Source: CADEDH01 sp039029735 (lineage in GTDB: Bacteria > Actinomycetota > Acidimicrobiia > Acidimicrobiales > SZUA-35). From it: DNA of 64,000 bases. The stretch spans positions 1-64,000 of the forward strand of contig JBCCFL010000011.1 of the NCBI GenBank assembly GCA_039029735.1, written 5' to 3'. The position numbers and the translations under genes are program-made. Below, piece after piece: positions 25,081-34,928 of the stretch (within the stretch, counting starts at the first letter, position 1; each line of letters starts with the position of its first letter). A model generated the notes under the pieces. That model ran no database searches and was not told the DNA's origin. It worked only from the letters and a program-made list of their open reading frames with translations.

Positions 25081-25833
25081 ATGACCATGCCAAAGACCGC
25101 CGCCCTCATGAAGGAGTCGCCCAGCACCGGCGACATCGCCGACATGACCGATGAGAAGCTCGCCCACGCCGTGGCGTTGCTGCAAGACGACCTGCCAGGT
25201 GATCCGATCGGGTTCATCGATCGTGTCGGCCCCGACAGCACGGTGTGTGACTGCGGGGCCGTGCACCTCCGAGTGAACGACCGTCGCCTGGACGCCGCCA
25301 CGTACACGAGCCTGATGCGGGTGCTCGCCACCCCGTTCGGCGACATCGTGCGCGAGCACTTCCGTCGCCAGTACGGCTGGGGCAACATCCGCTTCGGTTG
25401 GGATGGGCTCGACGGTCGGGCGCCAACGTTCATGGCGACCGTTCACGAGTTCGGCGTTGCGAGCACCAATGCCGCCGACATCCCCCACGAGCATCTGCGG
25501 GGCACGATCCGCGCCCTGCATCACGACCTGGCCGATGTGATGGCGGTGATCGAGCAGGCGGCGAAGGCCGGCGAGTCGGCGTTCGTGCCTCCCGAACCGG
25601 GTGACGAGGGTCGGGCCCATTGGTTCGAGCTGACGGCCCAGTTGATGTTCGTGTTCGCAACGCCGCTGCGCAAGTACGTGGTGGAGTGGTACAAGCGGGA
25701 GTACGGCGTCAACGTCGGTGCGGTCAACTGTTGTGGTGTGGTCGTCGGCCGTACGGCGGCAGACGGCACGAGCGGGTGGAGCCGTGAGCTGCTCGCAACA
25801 CAGATCGGCCAGCAGCTGACGCCTGACTGCTGA
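25081..25833 (+). CDS. Hypothetical protein with internal duplication, 250 aa
   Basis: The start ATG at 25081 lies in frame 3 bases after CCC; no strong ribosome site is seen. The protein has two related segments, residues 78-106 ('LMRVLATPFGDIVREHFRRQ' and on) and 188-216 ('LMFVFATPLRKYVVEWYKRE' and on), each ending in a 'YG..N' turn. Cys residues cluster after the first block ('VCDCGAVHL', 56-64) and inside the second ('NCCGVVVG'), suggesting a possible metal or Fe-S site. It follows the CooC-like ATPase by 82 bases on the same strand, so it could be its client or partner (inference). No family is recognised. Confidence 0.65.
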   Translation: MTMPKTAALMKESPSTGDIADMTDEKLAHAVALLQDDLPGDPIGFIDRVGPDSTVCDCGAVHLRVNDRRLDAATYTSLMRVLATPFGDIVREHFRRQYGWGNIRFGWDGLDGRAPTFMATVHEFGVASTNAADIPHEHLRGTIRALHHDLADVMAVIEQAAKAGESAFVPPEPGDEGRAHWFELTAQLMFVFATPLRKYVVEWYKREYGVNVGAVNCCGVVVGRTAADGTSGWSRELLATQIGQQLTPDC

Positions 25834-25851
25834 TCATCGACGGCGCTGGTG

Positions 25852-25886
25852 GGGGCGCAGTCCGGACCAGTCCGGCTGCGTGCCCC
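25852..25886. terminator. Hairpin terminator between convergent genes
   Basis: A long, near-perfect stem is formed by GGGGCGCAG..CCGGAC on the left and GTCCGG..CTGCGTGCCCC on the right with a two-base loop, containing one bulge and one mismatch. It lies between the stop of the duplicated unknown protein and the stop of the opposing TauD-like gene, so it could end both transcripts. Confidence 0.6.
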
Positions 25887-25912
25887 TGGCCGATGTGTCC
25901 GGTGCCCTGTGC

Positions 25913-26734
25913 CTAGGCGGCGGCTGCCCGGATGTAGATCCGGTGGAGGAGCCGTCGCTCGCTGGGCTCGGGGTGCGGGGTGAACGCGGTGCGGCCGTGG
26001 ACGCACGCCCAGTTCGGGAGAAAGAGGATGTCGCCTGGGGCCAACACCACGTCTTCGGCCACCGCTGCCACCGCTTGGGTCAGCGCGTCGTAGGCATCGG
26101 TGGCCGCTGGGGTGAGCGGCGTCATGTCTGTGCTCAGTCGGATACGGAGCCGGCCCCGCGCGTCGCGGGTCAGGATCGGCCCGACGTTTGACGAGTCGCT
26201 CCCGAATCTGAAAGTCGGAGCGGCGAGGCTTTCTTCGGTGGCGGGGTCGAGTGTGCGTGCGATGGCGTGCAGCGAGGCCACTCGGGTGGCGCTGCGTTCG
26301 CTGTTTCGCACGCACGCCAGGGTCACCCAGTCGGGGCTGCCGCCCCGATGGGCGCTGCACGACTTGTCGGAATGGAATCCGAACGGGGCGTGCGCACCGG
26401 CGCTCGTGTTCGGCGCGTCCAGGAGGTGCTCGTCAGGGAACACGTCCTGGATCACGGTGTCGGCACTCCCGGCGACCTGCTCGTAGGGCACACCTATGCT
26501 CCGGGCGAGCGAGATCTGGAGTGCCGCGAATCCAGCGGCGTCATGCTCCATGGGGCCACAGTGGGCGTCGCCGAGCGTCAAGACGAACGGCGAACGGTCA
26601 TCGACGAGCTGCTGCACGGCATCGGGGAAGGGCAGCGAGGGGAGCGTGTCGTGATCTGCCGGCGACGAGCCCAATCCGTACTGGAGGCTGGAGTCGACGT
26701 GCGCCGGCGGAACGTCATGTCGATCCATGCCCAA
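25913..26734 (-). CDS. TauD/TfdA-like Fe(II)/2-oxoglutarate oxygenase
   Basis: The 273-residue protein contains the facial triad expected of the clavaminate synthase/TauD superfamily: His121-x-Asp123 ('FGFHSDKS') and distal His246 ('ACVHGRTAFTP'), with Arg residues at 260-265 ('RRLLHRIYIR') to bind 2-oxoglutarate. 'DILFLPNWACVHGR' is the usual strand before the distal His. Many relatives hydroxylate amino acids or siderophore parts; the substrate here is unknown. The gene stands alone and has no strong ribosome site at ATG 26734; ATG 26728 is an alternative start. Confidence 0.85.
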   Translation of the reverse strand: MGMDRHDVPPAHVDSSLQYGLGSSPADHDTLPSLPFPDAVQQLVDDRSPFVLTLGDAHCGPMEHDAAGFAALQISLARSIGVPYEQVAGSADTVIQDVFPDEHLLDAPNTSAGAHAPFGFHSDKSCSAHRGGSPDWVTLACVRNSERSATRVASLHAIARTLDPATEESLAAPTFRFGSDSSNVGPILTRDARGRLRIRLSTDMTPLTPAATDAYDALTQAVAAVAEDVVLAPGDILFLPNWACVHGRTAFTPHPEPSERRLLHRIYIRAAAA

Positions 26735-27013
26735 ATGCTACGTGAGCCCCGCACACCCTGCCGCAGCGCCGACGCACGACGAGCCGTCCTCACGCTGAAG
26801 CGTCTGCCAGTTTGGCTACCAGCGGGCGGTGGTTCGTCACGCTCCTGGTCGAGGTGCCGATGATGATGGTGGAGGTTCAGATGCAGCGAGATGGCTACCC
26901 GACAGTGAGCGCGTAGTTGGGGGTCGAGTTCACGACGCAGGACGAGCTCGTGCCGGTTCGGTACAACGCTGCGTGTGGGATCGAACTCCGGCTCGGAGCA
27001 AGGACCTGTTTGA

Positions 27014-27619
27014 GTGAGTGGCAGTCGTAGATACTCCGTACAGTCCGAGCAGTTTCGCAGAATGACGCTCTGGCTGATTCGGTTGGTGATGACGTTGGCA
27101 ATTGCTATGGCGATTCTTGTGGGGCTGCCCAATCTGGCGCTCGTGCTCGAGGGGAACGGCTCGGAGGACTCGATTCCGCTCGCGACAGGCTCCCTTCTCA
27201 TTTTCCCTGTCGCGTGCTGTGTGTTCGCACATTTGGCCCTCCGTCAAACTCTTCTTGTCGACCTCGATACGGGGCAGGTATCGGTGAACAACACAGGTCT
27301 TCGTTCGGAAGCGACCTGGGATCTCGACCAGTTTGATCAGCTCAGTTTCGAACACTCCTCGGGTGGATCGGTCTTCCTCGTTGGTAAGCCGGCCGAGGCC
27401 AGGCTGAGGTACCCGGGCTCGAAACGCGTGAGGGTGCGGGCTCTCTCGGTGCCTTTGCTAGGTCCGGGCCGTAGAGGCGATTCGGATCTTCCGGTTGACT
27501 TGCCGGGACCGCTGCGGGAGGCCGACCTGGATCTGCGCGTTTCTGGACCGCTCCGCCTCAGGGACACGTGGAGAGCTGTTACCTTTCGCGTGCCGCTCGA
27601 TTGGGTCGACCGTCACTGA
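27014..27619 (+). CDS. Hypothetical membrane protein, 201 aa
   Basis: Two hydrophobic segments, about residues 17-43 ('MTLWLIRLVMTLAIAMAILV') and 56-75 ('LATGSLLIFPVACCVFAHLA'), are followed by a soluble beta-rich domain ('LLVDLDTGQVSVNN') resembling a PH-like cytosolic domain. The start is ambiguous: GTG 27014 gives 201 residues, ATG 27062 gives 185, and neither has a clear ribosome site. Codon use looks less GC-biased at third positions than neighbours, and the gene sits in a poorly packed stretch between the oxygenase and tRNA-Ala, compatible with recent acquisition. Function unknown. Confidence 0.55.
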   Translation: MSGSRRYSVQSEQFRRMTLWLIRLVMTLAIAMAILVGLPNLALVLEGNGSEDSIPLATGSLLIFPVACCVFAHLALRQTLLVDLDTGQVSVNNTGLRSEATWDLDQFDQLSFEHSSGGSVFLVGKPAEARLRYPGSKRVRVRALSVPLLGPGRRGDSDLPVDLPGPLREADLDLRVSGPLRLRDTWRAVTFRVPLDWVDRH

Positions 27620-27772
27620 TCGCAATCGAAGGTCGGCTGTTCGGGCCTTCATGCGAGCGAAGCGCACATAGCTGGCGCCTCGGGACCTTGCCTGGAGGTG
27701 ACACCCAGCAGGTCCTGAGTTCCTCTGAGGACCGGTGCTGAACCAATCCATGCTGTGCAGCCCGCTCGGGAA

Positions 27773-27806
27773 GTGGTGGAGCTGAGGGTGTGGTGGAGCT
27801 GAGGGG
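27773..27806. repeat. 17-bp tandem duplication covering the tRNA-Ala 3' end
   Basis: GTGGTGGAGCTGAGGG appears at 27773-27788 and again at 27790-27805, a 17-base period. The second copy is the 3' end of tRNA-Ala including CCA; the first lies just outside the gene. It resembles a short attachment-type duplication, but no integrase or mobile element is seen nearby, so simple slippage is equally likely. Confidence 0.6.
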
Positions 27807-27867
27807 AATCGAACCCCTGGCCTCCTGCATGCAAGGCAGGTGCTCTAGCCAACTGAGCTACAGCCCC
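27791..27867 (-). tRNA. tRNA-Ala (anticodon TGC)
   Basis: The minus strand folds into a full cloverleaf beginning GGGGCTG and ending CAGCTCCACCA, so CCA is encoded. The D arm is 'GCTCAGTTGGCTAGAGC', the anticodon arm is CCTGC-CTTGCAT-GCAGG giving TGC, and the T arm contains 'GGTTCGATTCC'. The acceptor stem pairs over seven positions with one G-U. It reads GCA and, by wobble, other Ala codons. Confidence 0.97.
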
Positions 27868-27950
27868 GAGTGAGTCACCAGGCTATCTGGGTCGAGGCCC
27901 GGCCCGAGCCAGGAATTGCCCTACAGATCCTGCCGGTCGAGCATGGTGCC

Positions 27951-28346
27951 GTGGAACCTGCTGACCGTCTCGAACTGCACGAGCTGCCCGGCCGCTACGG
28001 CGACGCCATCGACGATCGGGACTGGGACCGTCTCGACCAGATCTTCACCGCCGACGCTGTGTTCGATCTCACCGACCTCGGCGTTCCGCTGCTGGAGGGT
28101 CTCGACCGCATCAAGGCCTTCATGGACACCGAGGCCGAACACCCCCGAACCCACACCATGACGAACGTGTACGCCGACGAGACCGACAACGGAGCCAACC
28201 TCTTCTTCCGCATCGTGGCCCTCCTCGGCGGCGGGAAGGTGGGCACGGCCTCCTACTACGACCAGGTGGTCAAGACTCCCGACGGATGGCGCGTGGCCCA
28301 CCGGGTGGTCACCCTCCGCCGCCGAGGGAAGCTACAGGAGGACTGA
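27951..28346 (+). CDS. SnoaL/NTF2-like domain protein
   Basis: The 131-residue domain begins 'PADRLELHELPGRYGDAIDD', the typical first helix of SnoaL_4-like NTF2-fold proteins, followed by 'FTADAVFDLTDLG' and the cone-shaped beta sheet ending 'GTASYYDQVVKTPDGWRVAH'. These are small cytosolic enzymes (dehydratases, cyclases, isomerases) or binding proteins often acting on steroid or aromatic substrates. GTG 27951 gives a natural domain boundary; a longer frame from GTG 27870 would overlap the tRNA side and adds unconserved sequence. It is convergent with the DoxX-like gene. Substrate unknown. Confidence 0.8.
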   Translation: MEPADRLELHELPGRYGDAIDDRDWDRLDQIFTADAVFDLTDLGVPLLEGLDRIKAFMDTEAEHPRTHTMTNVYADETDNGANLFFRIVALLGGGKVGTASYYDQVVKTPDGWRVAHRVVTLRRRGKLQED

Positions 28347-28383
28347 CGCCCGATGGGCCCCACGCACGGCCCCCTGCCTGACG

Positions 28384-28980
28384 TCAGGGGACCCGATTCA
28401 GGCCTGGCACGTTGGCGTCCACCCACCTCTGGAGGCTGAACCACCCGGGCCCGACTGCGGCGATCCCGAGGAAGGCCACCATCTCGATCACGTGGCTCGA
28501 ATTGATCGGGTTGTTCTCAGGCCAGACGTCGCCGGCCAGGAACATGAACGCCATCAGCACGGCGCCGCCAATGGCGGCCGTGCGCACCGCGATTCCCAGC
28601 ATCAGCGCGAGGCCGCCGAGGAGCAGCACGGCCATGAACAACACGTCGGCCAGATTGATCGCGTCGGGGGCCGCCGGCGCCATCCAGTCGAACAAGAATC
28701 CGGTGTGGCTCCCTTGGGTGGCGAAGTTCAGGTAGCCGTAGGTGGGCGATCCCCCGTTCATCATCGCGGCGTCGCATCCGAAGTCGATCGCGGAGGAGTC
28801 CTCGGCGCGACAGGTGGCGAAGCCGAGCCCGAAGAACTTGTCGAGAAACGCCCACAGGAACGACCACCCGAGTAGGACCCGCAACACCATCCAGGCCCAC
28901 ATCCCGGGTGCGGCCGCTCTGGGCGCAACCACCACCGCTTCCTCTGCGGTGGTCACGTCAGAGGTCATCACTGCACTCAT
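28384..28980 (-). CDS. DoxX/DoxD-like membrane protein
   Basis: ATG 28980 has an excellent GGGAGGAAAGAC upstream. The 198-residue protein has about four transmembrane helices, at 27-50 ('MWAWMVLRVLLGWSFLWAFL'), 112-131, 134-151 and 166-182. The first is followed by 'DKFFGLGFATCRAEDSS', and a loop of about 60 residues separates helices one and two. This matches the DoxX family, which includes thiosulfate:quinone oxidoreductase subunits (DoxD) and poorly characterised membrane proteins. Two Cys residues (about 57 and 69) in the loop could form a disulfide. Partner DoxA is not seen, so a thiosulfate role is speculative. Confidence 0.7.
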   Translation of the reverse strand: MSAVMTSDVTTAEEAVVVAPRAAAPGMWAWMVLRVLLGWSFLWAFLDKFFGLGFATCRAEDSSAIDFGCDAAMMNGGSPTYGYLNFATQGSHTGFLFDWMAPAAPDAINLADVLFMAVLLLGGLALMLGIAVRTAAIGGAVLMAFMFLAGDVWPENNPINSSHVIEMVAFLGIAAVGPGWFSLQRWVDANVPGLNRVP

Positions 28981-29105
28981 GTCTTTCCTCCCGCTCTGCG
29001 CCCACGGGTGTGGCCACACCGTCATCACAGTGCGAACAGGGCGGTGTCAGACAGGGTCGAAGGTCACGACCGACGTCACACGTTCTCACCTGGCTCCTCC
29101 GGGAG

Positions 29106-30431
29106 GTGCCCGGTAGCGTCGAACACTTGAGCGAGGCGGCCCCCACCAACACGCCGAATTCGAATGCCCCGTCGAGCGGGCTGTTCTACGGCTGGGTGGT
29201 GGTGGGCACGGTGTTCGTGATCCTCACGGTCACCTCGGGGCTGGGCTTCTACAACGCGTCGGTGATCCTCGCCGCCGCCACCGACGAACTGGGCGCTTCG
29301 GTCGGCGCCGTCTCCGGTGGGCCGGCGCTGTTCTTCGCCATCAGTGGCCTCACCGGGTTCGTGTTGTCTCGCCAGATGGACGAGCGCGACCTGCGCTGGT
29401 TCTTCCTCGGGGGCGGGATCTTGGGTGCGGCGGCGTTGGCCAGCCTCCAGTTCGTCGAGTCGGTCGTGCAGCTCTACGCGTTCTTCGCCGTGTTCGGGGT
29501 GGGCTTCGCTCTGTCGGGCCTCGTGCCCGCCACCACCCTCGTCACCCGCTGGTTCTCGGTCCGACGTTCGGTGGCCTTGTCGATCGCATCGACGGGGTTG
29601 TCGGTGGGCGGGATCGCCCTCACGCCGGTGGCGGCCTGGCTCATCGACCGCGACACCCTCGCCGGCGCAGGGCCCGTGCTGGCCGTGATCTGGCTGATCG
29701 GCGTGATCCCGATCTCGCTGGTGTTGATCCGCTCTCGCCCGGCCGACAAGGGCCTCCACCCCGACGGGATCGTGCCCGACAGCGACGCCACCGCAGCGGC
29801 GGCCCGCGCAGGCGCCACCTTCGCCCAGGCTCGCACCACGCGCTTCTTCATGCTCATGTGCGTGACCTACGCTCTGATCTTCTTCGCACAGGTCGGCGGC
29901 CTGGCCCACCTGTTCAATCTGGCCGCCGAGCGAACCGACAAGACCACCGCCGGCACGGCGCTCTCGCTGCTCGCCTTCACGAGCGTGCTCGGCCGCCTGG
30001 CTGGGGGCGTGATCGTGCTCCGGGCGCCAACCAAGTCGTTGAGCGTCGTCCTCACGCTGTTCCAGGGGCTGGCGCTGGTCGCGCTGGCGTTCTCCACCAC
30101 GCCCACGTCGATCATCGTGAGCGCGATCCTGCTCGGGTTGAGCGTCGGCAACCTGTTGATGCTGCAGCCGCTACTCCTGGCCGAGGCGTTCGGAGTGGCT
30201 GAATACAGCCGGATCTACTCGTTCAACCAGCTGTTCGGCACGCTCGGCGTTGGCGGTGGCCCGTTCGCACTCGGGCTCGTGCACGACGTGGCCGACTACC
30301 GGGTGGCCTTCCTCGTGGCGGCCGGGGCGAGCCTGATCGGGTTCGTGACCTTCCTGGCCGCAGGGCCGACCAGCCGAGCCCTTGCCATCTGGGCCCCGGG
30401 ATCGTCGCCCTCACCATCGACGTCGCCCTAG
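29106..30431 (+). CDS. MFS transporter (oxalate/formate antiporter-like)
   Basis: About 12 transmembrane segments are visible from 'LFYGWVVVGTVFVILTVTSG' onward. The opening 'FYGWVVVG..' helix, 'GFALSGLVPATTLVTRWFSV' before TM5 and the central cytosolic loop match the oxalate:formate antiporter/monocarboxylate branch of MFS. The substrate is probably an organic acid, but cannot be fixed. The start is uncertain: GTG 29106 is used here, TTG 29127 is equally possible, and a longer frame reaches 28908 but overlaps the DoxX-like start. It is divergent from that gene, sharing the 125-base gap. Confidence 0.8.
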   Translation: MPGSVEHLSEAAPTNTPNSNAPSSGLFYGWVVVGTVFVILTVTSGLGFYNASVILAAATDELGASVGAVSGGPALFFAISGLTGFVLSRQMDERDLRWFFLGGGILGAAALASLQFVESVVQLYAFFAVFGVGFALSGLVPATTLVTRWFSVRRSVALSIASTGLSVGGIALTPVAAWLIDRDTLAGAGPVLAVIWLIGVIPISLVLIRSRPADKGLHPDGIVPDSDATAAAARAGATFAQARTTRFFMLMCVTYALIFFAQVGGLAHLFNLAAERTDKTTAGTALSLLAFTSVLGRLAGGVIVLRAPTKSLSVVLTLFQGLALVALAFSTTPTSIIVSAILLGLSVGNLLMLQPLLLAEAFGVAEYSRIYSFNQLFGTLGVGGGPFALGLVHDVADYRVAFLVAAGASLIGFVTFLAAGPTSRALAIWAPGSSPSPSTSP

Positions 30432-30473
30432 GTACGTTGCCTGTCGTGCGGGGCTGGCGCCGCAGGCCGCAGT

Positions 30474-31532
30474 TCACGGCGTGATGATCACCGTGCCCGG
30501 TTCGAGATCGGTCACGATGGCCACGTCGGATCCGGCACGGACGTCGATTCCGACCGGAACCAACGTGGTGGCCCCAGCCCCGTCCACCACCTCCACCACG
30601 TAGTCGCCAGAGTCGAGCCGGGTGAGCGCACTTGCTCGGACCACCGGCGTGTCCCGGGCCAGCTCATACACCCAAGACACATCGACGGGGATCGACTCCC
30701 CGCCGGGCAGCTCGATGGCGTCGGAGGTCCCGCCGATGGCGGCCTCGGCCAGCCAGACGCCGCCTCCCACCGATCGAATCCGTTCCACCGTCGCAGGTTG
30801 CGTCGCCCCGTCGGGCAGGCGGAGCGAGACCTCATCGCCCACCGCAACCGACTCGAGCTGGGCAACCGCCACATCGATGTCGGCCACCCGGGTCGGGCCC
30901 GACACGGTGAGCACCTCGGTCGGTGAGCTGTCGCCGACCCCAGCGGCCGAGCTCGTGACGGTTGCATCCGCAGGCACGAACACCACGTCGCCCATCTCGA
31001 TCCGACCGGTTGCCTCTCGCCCGAGTTCGGCCTGCCACGCCTCCACGAGGCTCTCGGTGTAGGTCGTGAAGGTGGTGTCGACCGTCAGCAGACCGTCGGG
31101 GTCATAGCCCATCGCCACGAGGTTGGATTCGAGCTGGGCGACGTCGGTTCCCACATCGCCAATCCCCATCACCCGCCAGGCTGGCACGTCGCCGATGAGC
31201 GCAATCACCGGTTCCTCGTCGACCGTGTAGAGCACCGTTCCCGCTGCGACCGGCTCCCCGACCGGTGCGACGGCCGTGAGGGTGCCGGGTCGGTTGCTGG
31301 CGACAACCCGTTGTTCGGCGTACCGGATCTCACCGGTCGCCGCCTGTTCGGTGCTGATGTCGGCCAGGCGGATCTGGCTCTGGGTACGGGGAGCGGCTGG
31401 CGTGGTTTCGTCACCGGCCGCTGGGAGCAGCGCGGCCGGATCGAACCAGATCACCGCCGCGATGATCCACACCACGGCACAGAGCCCGATCAGCCGGCGG
31501 AGGAGGGTACGGCTCGGGTTGGTGAACAACAT
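30474..31532 (-). CDS. MacA-like adaptor with peptidoglycan-binding domain (second adaptor of operon)
   Basis: The 352-residue protein has an N-terminal membrane helix (13-33, 'RLIGLCAVVWIIAAVIWF') and then HlyD/MacA-type beta and hairpin segments. A peptidoglycan-binding-like insert (about 122-185, 'GDVGTDVAQLESNLVAMGYD') replaces the usual long coiled coil. It closes the leftward export operon and overlaps the permease stop by four bases. It is clearly related to, but shorter than, the first adaptor in the same operon. Such proteins couple an ABC exporter to the cell envelope. A longer in-frame extension lies inside the permease and is rejected. Confidence 0.85.
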   Translation of the reverse strand: MLFTNPSRTLLRRLIGLCAVVWIIAAVIWFDPAALLPAAGDETTPAAPRTQSQIRLADISTEQAATGEIRYAEQRVVASNRPGTLTAVAPVGEPVAAGTVLYTVDEEPVIALIGDVPAWRVMGIGDVGTDVAQLESNLVAMGYDPDGLLTVDTTFTTYTESLVEAWQAELGREATGRIEMGDVVFVPADATVTSSAAGVGDSSPTEVLTVSGPTRVADIDVAVAQLESVAVGDEVSLRLPDGATQPATVERIRSVGGGVWLAEAAIGGTSDAIELPGGESIPVDVSWVYELARDTPVVRASALTRLDSGDYVVEVVDGAGATTLVPVGIDVRAGSDVAIVTDLEPGTVIITP

Positions 31533-32781
31533 CAGGCGGCTCGCAATGCGTCGGTCGGGGCGAGACGGGCGGCTCGCATGGCGGGATAGAGGCCGGCCAC
31601 GGCTCCGATGGCCAGCGCCGCGCCGAAGCCGCCCACCACGGCGAGGGTCGGGACGACGATCGGCCACCCCTGACTCGTGGCGAAGGCCGCGGTCACGCCG
31701 GTGCCCACGAGCACGCCGGCCACGCCACCGATCGCCGACAACAGCAGGGCCTCGGTGAGGAACTGCCGGCGGATGTGAGCCCGGGTGGCGCCGAGGGCTC
31801 GCCGGAGGCCGATCTCGTTGCGGCGTTCGATCACCGCGATCACCATCACGTTGGCGATGCCGACGCCGCCCACCAGCAGCGACACGGCGCCGAGCCCGAG
31901 GAAGAGATTCGTGAAGGCGGCGTCGGTTGCGTCCTGCGCCTCGAGCAGCTCCGACGGCCGCGAGATCGACACCTCTTCGGGATTCTCGGGATTCACGGTC
32001 GGACCGAGCACGGTGCGAACGTCATCGATGAAGGCTGGGTCGGTCCGCAGGTAGATGGCCGACGGGCTGAGCTCCGACGCAAACAGGTTGCCAGCTGCGG
32101 CCTTGCCGACGAGAGCCGCCCGGTCGAGATCAGGGGCGAGCGGGAACGGTTCCAGTACACCGATGACGGTGAACCACTCGCCACCGATGAGGATCATCAT
32201 GCCCTGGTCCACCTGGATGACGCCGAGCCGTTCGGCAGAGACCGAGCCGAGCACCACCGTGGGAACAGCAGCAGTGGCGTCGTCGTGCCAGGAGCCGAAC
32301 GCAACCTGCCCGTTGAGCGCCGCGAGGAGATCGACGTCGGCTGCCACGGCGGTGATCCCACCGGTCTCGTTGGCGTTCACGAGATCGTTTCGCAAAACGG
32401 GAACGTCGAGTTCGATCACATCGGCCACCTCGCGCACCGGGGTGATCCGTCCGGCCTTCGCCGACGCCTCGGTCGGCAACTCGCCGGTGCCGCCGCCGAA
32501 CCCTCCCGATGGCGTGACGGTCAACAGATTCGTCCCGAGGGCGGCGATCTGGGCTCTGAGGTCGGCCCGGCTCGACTCCGAGATGCCGAGCACACCGACC
32601 ATGGCTGCGATACCGATCGTGACCCCGAGCGCCGACAATGCCGTGCGGGCCTTGCGCGTTCGCAGGCCGGAGCTGCCGACGCCGAACACGTCGCCCATGC
32701 GCATGCGGCTCGGCCCCAGCCGGCGTGTTGCCGTGCCAGGCACCCCGTCGGTCGTGGTGGCGGTCGCCGGGGCGGAGCGGG

Positions 32782-32785
<4 letters not shown>
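31532..32785 (-). CDS. MacB-like ABC transporter permease
   Basis: The 417-residue permease has the MacB topology. One N-terminal transmembrane helix (about 46-70, 'TALSALGVTIGIAAMVGVLG') is followed by a large extracytoplasmic MacB_PCD-like domain (about 75-285). Three C-terminal helices carry the FtsX-domain motif 'VERRNEIGLRRALGATRAHI' preceded by 'GIANVMVIA'. It has no fused ATPase; the partner is the next gene upstream, overlapping by four bases. MacB-type systems do not carry substrate through the membrane in a channel but drive export mechanically. Substrate is unknown. Confidence 0.9.
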
Positions 32786-33497
<712 letters not shown>

Positions 33498-33501
<4 letters not shown>

Positions 33502-34928
33502 GAGGGAACCACCACCGTCTGGCCGACCACGACGGCGCCATTGGTCACCTCGACCACGCCGTCGTCGAACACGCCGAGCTCCACCCCCGTGAGGGTCACG
33601 GTGCCGTCGTCGTTCACGACCTCGACGGCGAAGCCGCCCTCGATCACGCTCACGAGCGCCCGGGTGGGTACAACGGTGGCCCCCAGCACCTCCGATCCGG
33701 TACTGATCACCGTGACCGGACCCTCCACCACGTCGGCGTCGGCGTCGTCGGCACCGACGACCGCCACGATCACATCGACCGTGGGAGTGTCCTGGTTCGT
33801 GGTCGGACGGATCACGTCGGACACGGCGACGACGGCACCGTCGACGGTGGTCTCGTCGGCCAGTTCGATCAGCACGGCCTGGCCGATCGAGAACTCGTCG
33901 GCCTCCGCCACATCCACCGTGAGTGAGACCTGAAGCTCAGAGCGGGCCGTGGTGAGCACGGGACCCCCTCCGGTCACGAGTGCCCCCTCCTCCACGTGGA
34001 GGGATCCCACCGAGTGCCCCGCGGGCACCACGACCATCATCACGTCGATCGCAGCGTCGGCCTCGGTGTCGGCTTCGTCGGCGGTCGCAGCCGCCGAGTC
34101 GAGCGTTGCCACTACCGGCACATCGGCCACGACGAACAGCACCGTTCCCTCCTCGATCGCGGTGCCCTCCGGAGCAAGGTCGCTGACCACGCCGTCGGCC
34201 GCGGCCACGACGTCCACCACCGACGTTCGAGGCGCCAGCGTCACGAGCGGTCCGCTCGCCGCCGAACCGACCGCCGCGGGCTCCGACACCGCAGACGGAC
34301 CGGTGGCCATGACTGCGGCGCCCGGATCGACCACACCGGTCGGCTCGACGCCGATGTCCTCCTGCCACCGTTCGACCATCGCCGCGGTGTTGGCCGTGAA
34401 CACCTCGTCGATGTCCACCGTCTGGTCCGGGTCGTACCCCAGCGCAGCCAAGTTGGTCTCGAGGAGGAACACGTCGTTGCCTTCGTCGCCCTCGCCCATC
34501 GATCGCCAAAACGGCACATCGCCGTAGAAGACCACCACGGGATTGGCGTCGATCGTGGCCACGACGTCGCCTCGCACCACGATCGTTCCCGCGTCGGCGA
34601 TGGACGTGACGGTGCCACCGGCTCCCGTTGTGGTGGCCGGGTCGCCATAGCCGAGCGTTGCCGACCACTCGATCTCCTCGGTGAGGTCTCGCGTCTCCAC
34701 CGCAGCGGTGGACAGCGCCACCTCCTCCGCCTCAGTCGCCGGCGCATCGTCGCGTTCGAGGTAGGCGAGGATTGCGACGGCTGCCGCGAACCCGACGACG
34801 AGCCCGGCACCGAGCCAGGGCCAGCGGCTCGACGATCGCGATCTCTCCACGGTCGCCAGCGCTGCCAACACCTCGTGGCGATCGGTCGGCACCCGGCCGT
34901 TGGTTGCCTCTCGCTGGGTGGTGGTCAT
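33498..34928 (-). CDS. MacA/HlyD-like adaptor with peptidoglycan-binding domain (first adaptor)
   Basis: The 476-residue protein has an N-terminal cytosolic arm, one transmembrane helix (36-56, 'WPWLGAGLVVGFAAAVAILA') and a long extracytoplasmic part. A peptidoglycan-binding-type module lies at about 146-207 ('GNDVFLLETNLAALGYDPDQ', then 'WQEDIGVEPTGVVDPG'), and beta-barrel segments near the C-terminus follow. It is very rich in Val, Asp and Thr. It overlaps the ATPase and lipoprotein genes by four bases. Two paralogous adaptors in one operon suggest a hetero-oligomeric or two-step periplasm/wall-spanning assembly. Confidence 0.85.

Noticed and set aside
26735..27013. Possible decayed gene between the TauD-like oxygenase and the membrane protein
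   Set aside because: The 279 bases contain short in-frame pieces such as 'VEVQMQRDGYPTVSA' before a stop, but nothing that can be tied to a family, so no pseudogene is claimed.
27773..27867. Integrated mobile element at tRNA-Ala
   Set aside because: No integrase, relaxase or transposase is present and the repeat is only 17 bp, so it is reported only as a possible scar.
28371..28390. Hairpin CCCCTG / CAGGGG between the NTF2-like and DoxX-like genes
   Set aside because: Short stem overlapping the DoxX-like stop without a T tract; too weak to call as a terminator.
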